From positions 157,132,501 through 157,196,500 of the forward strand of contig CM059582.1 in NCBI GenBank assembly GCA_030407085.1: a stretch of 64,000 nt of DNA. Direction: 5' to 3'. The notes beneath the pieces were generated by a model. It was not told the DNA's origin and made no database searches. It saw nothing but the letters and a program-made list of their open reading frames with translations. This stretch comes from Trichopria drosophilae. Its lineage: Eukaryota; Arthropoda; Insecta; Hymenoptera; Diapriidae. Below are positions 57,426 to 64,000 of this stretch, one piece after another; position 1 is the stretch's first letter; the number at the start of each line of letters is the position of its first letter. The translations under genes were made by a program, and so were the position numbers.

Positions 57426-58367
57426 CAGGGTGATCGGCCAACCATTACCCAGCGGCTAACTGTAGATTGTACAGATAATTCTGAGCAACTTTTTCCTCTG
57501 AAAAAATTTCCGGGAAGGTAGAGTTTTTAAGTTATTCAACACTAAAATTTAGGGGGGAAAATCACTTTTTTTGAAATATCTCGGCTCTGTATGAAGGTAT
57601 CTTAACGAACTGAAGCTCATTTTAAAGAAATTTTCAAGTTATACAAGTTGTATCTGTTGATTTTTGACCTGCAATGAATATTTCTCTTGTTATAGCCATA
57701 AAAACGGGGGTAAATACCGATTTTTCAGGGTTTTCGCGTCTAACTCGTTTGGACACATAGCTATCGAAATATCACACTGGAAAAAGTTGTAGGCCTTGAA
57801 AACACAAACATTTTTTGTCCTCTAATACGATGCGATTAAATTAAAACTGAACCCTATTTGTACTCGTTTTCATAACATTTTGTTATTAATATCGATTTAT
57901 TTGTCGAACTGTATTTTGTCAACTTTACGAGGCTCTTGTAGGGTTCAGTTTTAATTTAATCGCATCGTATTAGAGGACAAAAAATTTTTGTTTTTCAAGG
58001 CCTACAACTTTTTTCTGTGTGATATTTCGGTAACTATGTGTCGAAACGAGTTAAACGCGAAAATCCTGAAAAATCGGCATTTATCCCGTTTTTATGGCTA
58101 TAACAAGAGAGATATTCATTGTAGATCAAAAACCAATAGAGACAATTTATAGAGCTTTAAAATATCTTTAAAATGAGCTCCGGTTCGTTAAGGTACCTTC
58201 AAACCGAGTCGAGATATTTCAACAAATGTGATTTTTTCACCTAAATTTTAGTGTTGAATAACTTAAAAACTCTACCTTCCCGAACATTTTTTTAGAGGAA
58301 AAAGTTGTTCAGAATTATCTGTAGAATCTAGAGTTAGCCGCTGGGTAATGGTTGGCCGATCACCCTG
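57426..58367. mobile_element. Foldback, CAGGGTGATCGGCC termini
   Basis: CAGGGTGATCGGCCAACCAT followed by TACCCAGCGGCTAAC is inverted nearly perfectly at the right end, with TATA on both sides. The arms are inverted over almost all of 942 bp and are little diverged (for example ATCGCATCGTATTAGAGGAC and its inverse), so this looks like one of the younger insertions. Non-coding. Confidence 0.8.
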
Positions 58368-58949
58368 TATAACGAAACATACATCAAATTAAATATCTAT
58401 AATAATTCGTTCTATTTTTGAAGCTTTCTTTATGGTCTTTAGAATGTCAAAAGAATATCTGCAGAACAACTCCAGAATATATATGTTGTATCACAGAATA
58501 AACTCAGAACGTCTCTACAATGTCTCTAGAATATTCCAGATGTCACCAGAATATCAAAAAAGCGGACATAAGATGTTCTGGGGATGTCTCTAGGATATTC
58601 CTGATAACATCTCCAGAATATTAATGTCTCAAAAGTAATATTATGGAAATGTCGTCGGGATATTTCTCTTCTATGTGGGTATGTGGTGCATGAACGATTT
58701 GTGCACCATATACGACCCACTTCGAAAAACCAACAAATAATACAAAAATACGCTGCAAATACCTGATAATTTCAAAACTATAATTTTCAAAAATTTATTC
58801 ATTCTATGATAATAAGACATTGTCAAAAAAAAATAGATACACCACAAAATGTTTTTAACCTTTTTTTTTTTAATTTTTTATACTTCCTCATCGTCGAGGT
58901 CGGAATCGTAGTGCACTACACGTAAAGATTCTTCCAGTAGATCGGTAAC

Positions 58950-60118
58950 CTTTATTACTTCGACCCAGACCTTAAGTCTGGACGAAGTATTGAATTTGGT
59001 CACCTCGGGCAAAAAAATTACCCTATAGTTTTTCATCAAATGTCCACGTTTCAGACCCTAAGGAAGCCAAAAAACGAAAAAAAAAATTTGTGTCCGTGAT
59101 CTTGTACGTACGTACGTCCGTACGTCCGTACGTACGTCCCGTTTTTATGTCTCGCGATAACTCGCGAACGGATAAGCGTATTGACATAAATTTTTTTTTA
59201 AAATCCGCGTCTTGGCATAACTTAGATCTGATTAGATTTTGGCGCAGATCCATCCCTCCATTACTAACAAAAATTAGCCCGAATTAAGTTACTTCGTAGT
59301 TTTTTGCATTTATTTTGAAAAATACAAATTTTATTAAAAAATGTTTCAAACAAAAAAGATAGAGCATGAACTACTCTTCAAAAAAGGTGGTATGCATTTT
59401 CTTCCTAAACTCAACGATAATGCCATAAAAACTGCTTTAAAATGTTTATGACTATTGTCTGAAAAAGTATTGAATTTGGTCACCTCGGCAAAAAATTACC
59501 CTATATTTTTTCATCAAATTTCGACGCTTCGACCCCCTACCCCCCAGCGATAGTCTTCGCCAGCCCCTCGGGCGCGGTGATCACCTACGGGCGCATAAGT
59601 TCTTTTACGCCCTTGATACGAAAATAACTATTTCGATATATCTAAAAGATGTCTTATATCTATAAGATATCCGTCATAGATCTTTTCGACACTTTCAAGA
59701 TATCTTTGATGAATTATATGTATATATATTGTATATACAATATCATAATGATACAGACAGTAATTAGTAAAACACTGTAAACAAGTAATATGCATCGAAT
59801 AGTCTATTACAATACAAGTGCTTGAAGTAAGTATTTTGCATCTTTTATTTATTAATACTTCGGCTGGCCTGTTGTCGGGGTCGAAGTTTTGAAAATGCTC
59901 ATTTTCAATTTTCATACATATAACAAACACTATATTGTTGTAACGTATCTATCGAAGCTACTTGGACCTAAATATGATTGGACCCCCAAATATAAATATA
60001 ATTTTATAATATAATTGAAAGCTGTTAGTAAACAAACGAATATTAAGGAATAGCCGACTCTCCACTGGGTCGAAGTTTCTGAGCGAGCGAAGCGAGCGAG
60101 GCATCACGCCAACACTAG
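58950..60118 (+). mobile_element. CTAG-ended repeat, possibly Helitron-like
   Basis: It begins with a hairpin, TACTTCG, CCAGAC, TTAA, GTCTGG, CGAAGTA, and ends GGCATCACGCCAACACTAG followed by TTTT. GTATTGAATTTGGTCACCTC recurs directly at 58990 and 59467. An ACGTACGTCCGT simple repeat lies at 59104-59139. The last 270 bp match the copy at 63350-63541. Helitrons end in CTRR before a T, but no Rep/helicase or clear terminal stem is seen. Confidence 0.4.
59104..59139. repeat. (ACGTACGTCCGT)n simple repeat
   Basis: About three imperfect units made of ACGT and CCGT steps. Confidence 0.85.
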
Positions 60119-60799
60119 TTTTCAATTAAAATTTGTTTGAGAGCATTTAAAAGCACATCAAAGTTAATTTCCTTCGATTTGCGAGCTTTGTTCGGGACAG
60201 ACATGGTCTGTAAATTAAAAAAAAATAACTCAGAATACATTAACAGATTAATAACGATTATGTTTTACTATAAAAATCTAAAATATGCACTTGACATGTA
60301 AAAAGTTAAGTGAGTCGTATATGGTGCTTGACACTGGGTCGCAAATGGAACTAATGGGATCTTATGTGCTGCACAAAAAGATTTTGATTCGTACATATAC
60401 CGGTAAAAATTAGTATTGAATATAAAAATATATCGAAAATACTTAACATATACGTACACTCACTGTTAACACTTGTTTCACTTTAATTTCAAGCATATTC
60501 CAAATACTGAAGAAAAGTTTCTCAAATCTCGTTTTGTACACTGTGTTGACAATTTGTACATTAGCATTTCCAATTACTTCGAGTGAAAGTCAATAACTGC
60601 GGCATTCAAAAACAATAACATTACGCTGAACAACAACACGATTACATCAGCACTACAGAGAAATAATGCGGTGGGTCGTATATGGTGCTGGGTCGCATAT
60701 GGCGCCTCTACCCTACACCTTAAACTGTCTAGAAATGGATTTTGTTTTATTTTACATAATTTGCAGAATTTGTTAGACTAATTTATATCATGTTGAAAA
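60119..60799. other. No gene seen
   Basis: AT-rich sequence belonging mostly to the outer repeat of the nest. Confidence 0.4.
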
Positions 60800-62195
60800 T
60801 TCCTACTTTATCGGTCCGGCACTTTAACCCCCTTAAAGGTAAAAACTTTCACAATAGATCCGCATAAATTCAAAATAATTTTAAATTCAAAATAATTTTA
60901 AATTCAGAAAGATTGATATGTTCAGGAATGGAATTAAAAAATAAAGTAATCATTTAATATCAATTCATTTCAATCGATTTAAAGCTTCCTGTGAAATTAC
61001 CGAATTTGATTTCTCAATTAATATCTTTGGTATTTTCTAGGAAACGGTTCTTAGTGCATACAATTATTCTTACAGAGCCCGAATTTTAAAAATGTTATTC
61101 AGTCATCTTTAATTTACGGTTTTTAGTGAAATTTCCTATCTTACCGGCGGACCACTTTAGAACCCCTTTCAACGTGAATATACTTAATTGATTTAATTGA
61201 CGTTTACTTCATTCGATACACTTTTTTCAGTATCGTACTTGATTGAGATTAAATAACACTCATTCGTTAGCTCGTTTCAGAATTTAGTCTTCTTATCGAA
61301 TGCAATTTAAGGGGGTTCTAAAATGTTTGACCGATAGGGTAGGAATTTTCACTAAAAACCGTTGGCGGAACCCTTCGAAAGTCCTCAATCGATAAGGTAT
61401 AGTAATCAATATTAAAAAATTTAAATAAAATATTATTACAGCTATTTTTCTAAATTTGAATTCCGTTACTTTAATTCTTACCATTATATATGATATCCTA
61501 AAAAATATCAGAGAAATTCATCGAGAATTGATTCCAATTTTGGAAAATAAGCAAAATTCATTTATTTCTGTAAATTTTTGGTCCTTCCTTGATAAAGGTT
61601 ATTGGTATTTTGAAGGAGATCCCTTTGTAGTATCGTTGGAACTGGGAATACAAATCCCGAATTTTGAGAAACCGTTCTAGTAGGTTTTTAATCTTTATTT
61701 TTCAGTATAGATTACTACCTTATCAATTGTCGACTTTAGAATCCGTTAAGAGGGTTCTAAAGTGCCCCGCCGATAAGGTTGGAATTTTCATTAAAAAACG
61801 TAAATTAAAGGGGTTCTAAAGTAGTCCGCCGGTAAGGTGGGAAATTTCACTAACAAACGTCAATTTATTATAGTTGACTGAATAATATTTTTAAAATTCA
61901 GGCTTTGTTCGGGCAATTCTAATCACTATAAAAAGGTCTTTAGAAATGGCCAAAGATATTAATTGAGAACTGACTGAAAATTTTCGGAAATAAGTGATTT
62001 TTATTTATTTCCGAAAATTCTCGGTCAGTTTTGAATTAATTTCCTTTTCATTTTCTATTATACCGTCTGTAGTAATTGAAATTGCCCCTACAGTGCCCAA
62101 ATTGTTTTTTGTCACGAGAAATCGTTTCAGTCACTTTTTATTTACGGTTATGAGTGAAAATGTCTACCTTATCGGTCGAGGACTTTGGAACCCCC
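60800..62195. repeat. Second cluster of GGGGTTCTAAAG hairpin units
   Basis: The unit type is the same as at 28.6-30.8 kb. The best-preserved unit is 61810-62195: it starts GGGGTTCTAAAGTAGTCCGC and ends GGACTTTGGAACCCCC followed by TTAA, with a central hairpin at 61965-62035 (TTTTCGGAAATAAGTG and inverse). Others are partial, with ends near 60830, 61165, 61310 and 61750. Confidence 0.7.
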
Positions 62196-62880
62196 TTAAT
62201 CCATTAAGTCCGGGAGATGCACATTTTTTATTTGATCTTCGACCATCCTTCTCCATAGGAAATAAGATTGATAATTGACTTGAAAGTGACCAATCTTATC
62301 ATTTTCGAGTAGGCTCTTTGGTTTGAAGTAATCAAAATTGCATTTAAGTTGTTTCACCAATCAATATGGCGCGTTATAAATAAAAAATGAACAAAATTTT
62401 CGCGACCAAAAGTGCACAAAATCTATGAATTTCAACTAGAAATTTGTTTGTTTTGCCCTGAATCAACGTAACATCGTTAAAATGTAATGTTGTTCGGTTT
62501 AAAATAAATAATGAGTTTCAGAAACAAAATAAAAAAAAACATTGAAAAATATTGGAATTTGTAGAACCGGAACGACTTTTTGTACCTTTGATAAAATTTT
62601 GGATTATATTTTCATTCCAAACCTCCAGCTTCTGTGAAACAAAGTTCATGCACGTCATTGGATGCGCTGAATATGAATATGATTCTGCAGATTGCCGCAT
62701 AGGTCATATTCAAGGTCAAAATGATTCAAACGTGTTTTTGTACTTCTTTTTTGAAATATAAATCTGACGAAAAAGTATTTCCGGCAAAATAGGTAGATAA
62801 TGCAATCTACATAAAAAGATTATTTTCATTGCTTTTACATCAACTGTACATAATTCCCTGATGGAATGATAAACACATTT
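62196..62880. other. No gene seen
   Basis: AT-rich spacer. TTAATCCATTAAGTCCGGGA at 62196 resembles a TTAA-family end but has no inverted partner. Confidence 0.4.
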
Positions 62881-62883
62881 CTA

Positions 62884-63056
62884 CTCTCTACATTCCTTGG
62901 AGTGAAAATTGAGTCGCTCTTTCACGAACAGTGAAATTTTAACTCTATTGAGGGGTGATATTCCACTCTTCTAGATAGGAGTCTAGATACAAAGAATTTT
63001 TTCTTTCACTCTTAATAAAAGAGTGGCTCACTTTTCACTGCAAGGAATTTAGAGGG
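62884..63056. mobile_element. 173-bp MITE, CTCTCTACATTCCTTG termini
   Basis: CTCTCTACATTCCTTGGAGT and the inverse of CACTGCAAGGAATTTAGAGG are flanked by TA. The interior alternates GAGTG and CACTC words. Confidence 0.6.
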
Positions 63057-63349
63057 TATATTTCTACATTTTGAGCAATAAAAATAAGCAAAAGGTATAC
63101 ACAGATTCTGTACTCAAATATTCAATTTTGGAGATCCCAAATGATTATTTTGCACAATTTTTGTTAAATACATAAAAACGATTTTTGTTATTAAAACAAG
63201 CGATTATTTTACATTTAATAGAAATTTGGTAAAATGTTGGAAGTATCACTTAAATATGTCAATTTTACAACAAAATTTAATCGTACCCATCTTTGAGAAA
63301 TGTGATTTGTTTTAAAAAAATACTTCCTCTAATTAGGAAGATGACTTAA

Positions 63350-63541
63350 TACTTCGGCTGGCCTGTGGTTGGGGTCGAAATTTTTAAAATGTTCCTTTTC
63401 AATTTTGTTCAGTCCATAATCAATTATCGGTATAATTATATAATATAACTGAAACTGTTAGTAAACGAACGTGTATTAAGAAATAGTGAACTCGACAAAC
63501 TGTTGAAGTTTCTGAGCGAACGAAGCACCACCCCAACACTA
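63350..63541 (+). repeat. Short copy of the CTAG-ended repeat
   Basis: AATACTTCGGCTGGCCTGTG through TTTCTGAGCGAACGAAGC to CCAACACTAGTTTT follows the 3' part of the copy at 59.85-60.12 kb, with a small deletion in the GAGCGAGC run. Both copies lose similarity right after CTAGTTTT, which marks the 3' border. Confidence 0.6.
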
Positions 63542-64000
63542 GTTTTATTATTAAAATTATAACTGTCAATAACAATATCGAATTACAATTTCTTGATAGA
63601 AATTTGAGGCTCGTCAATACTTACCAGTAAAAACCGTGCTTTTACAAAAATGTTATTATTTGCTAATAATAAAGATTATATTGATATTAAACTGTGAACG
63701 CAGTTTCGTCATTGCAAAATTGTCAGGTACGAAGCATGCCTTTAACTTTCCATAAATCATGGATTTGATTCATAGAGGCACGTTCGTGAGTAACATTTTA
63801 CCAAATTATTGATCAACAACTTCTGATTGCTGATAAGCGACAGGGTAAATTCCTTTTTTGCAACTGTTCTCAATTAATCGCGGAACAATTTTATCGCACT
63901 TTTTAATGCACATTCCTTTATCTTAATTAGAAATAAGCCAGATTTGCATAAAAATCGTAGTGCCACTGAGCTTTTTCTTACACGGAGAATAATTTTTACC
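63542..64000. other. No gene seen
   Basis: AT-rich sequence to the window edge with nothing recognised. Confidence 0.4.

Larger units (their letters stand above)
56899..58679. mobile_element. TA-flanked foldback rich in AGAATATTCT
   Basis: CCCACACAGAA and TTCTATGTGGG are inverted and flanked by TA. Both arms contain many AGAATATT/AATATTCT and AGAATGTC words. About 840 bp remain when the inner 942-bp element is removed. Confidence 0.65.
56716..60714. repeat. Outermost repeat of a nested insertion stack
   Basis: AGGGAGAAGCACCAGATACG with ACCC at the left is inverted at the right (GGGTCGCATATGGCGCCTCT, ACCCT). A second partial copy, GTGAGTCGTATATGGTGCTT, lies near 60310. TTTTTCGAAGTGGGT near 56880 and ACCCACTTCGAAAAA near 58720 are inverted arms of the same sequence, split by the next element. 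Confidence 0.5.

Overview
This window is AT-rich, intron-containing, transposon-dense nuclear DNA, almost certainly from an insect. I could not fix the order. The RAD51 and DPP3 proteins are insect-like, and the small GC-rich islands resemble hymenopteran non-coding DNA, but that is only an impression. No prokaryotic feature, virus gene or CRISPR array is visible.

Three conserved single-copy genes are supported. (1) Minus strand, 20861-25829: the first three coding exons of the B subunit of DNA polymerase alpha (POLA2). They are split by a 4.3-kb intron packed with mobile elements, and the rest of the gene was not found and probably lies beyond the left edge. (2) Plus strand, 46358-48748: a complete three-exon dipeptidyl peptidase III (725 residues). 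(3) Minus strand, 51989-53156: a complete two-exon RAD51 recombinase (341 residues). DPP3 and RAD51 are convergent, 3.2 kb apart. POLA2 and RAD51 both serve genome duplication and repair, and each has a candidate cell-cycle or damage motif upstream: an E2F-type site 117 bp before the POLA2 start, and a near-perfect p53-type 20-mer about 355 bp before the RAD51 start.

Much of the rest is transposon debris, mainly non-autonomous foldback elements with long inverted arms. Families recognised by termini and target duplication include: TTAA-flanked (piggyBac-type) foldbacks at 10.7-11.7, 13.6-14.9, 23.2-24.1 and 40.75-42.6 kb; clusters of hairpin units starting GGGGTTCTAAAG at 28.6-30.8 and 60.8-62.2 kb; TA-flanked Tc1/mariner-like or pogo-like elements at 21.2-22.0, 22.5-22.8, 27.6-28.3, 43.7-45.0, 51.5-51.7 and 53.8-55.0 kb; and a deep nest at 56.7-60.7 kb holding a tRNA-derived SINE and a CTAG-ended, possibly Helitron-like repeat. 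LINE 3' fragments occur at about 19.56-19.85, 24.17-24.28, 26.04 and 45.4-46.2 kb. Several retroelement-like repeats carry a hammerhead-ribozyme-like core (CTGANGA, hairpin, GAAACGT).

Two islands of higher GC, 9.03-10.33 kb and 15.13-15.52 kb, stand out from the AT-rich background and encode nothing I recognise. All boundaries were read by eye. No alignment or database search was run.
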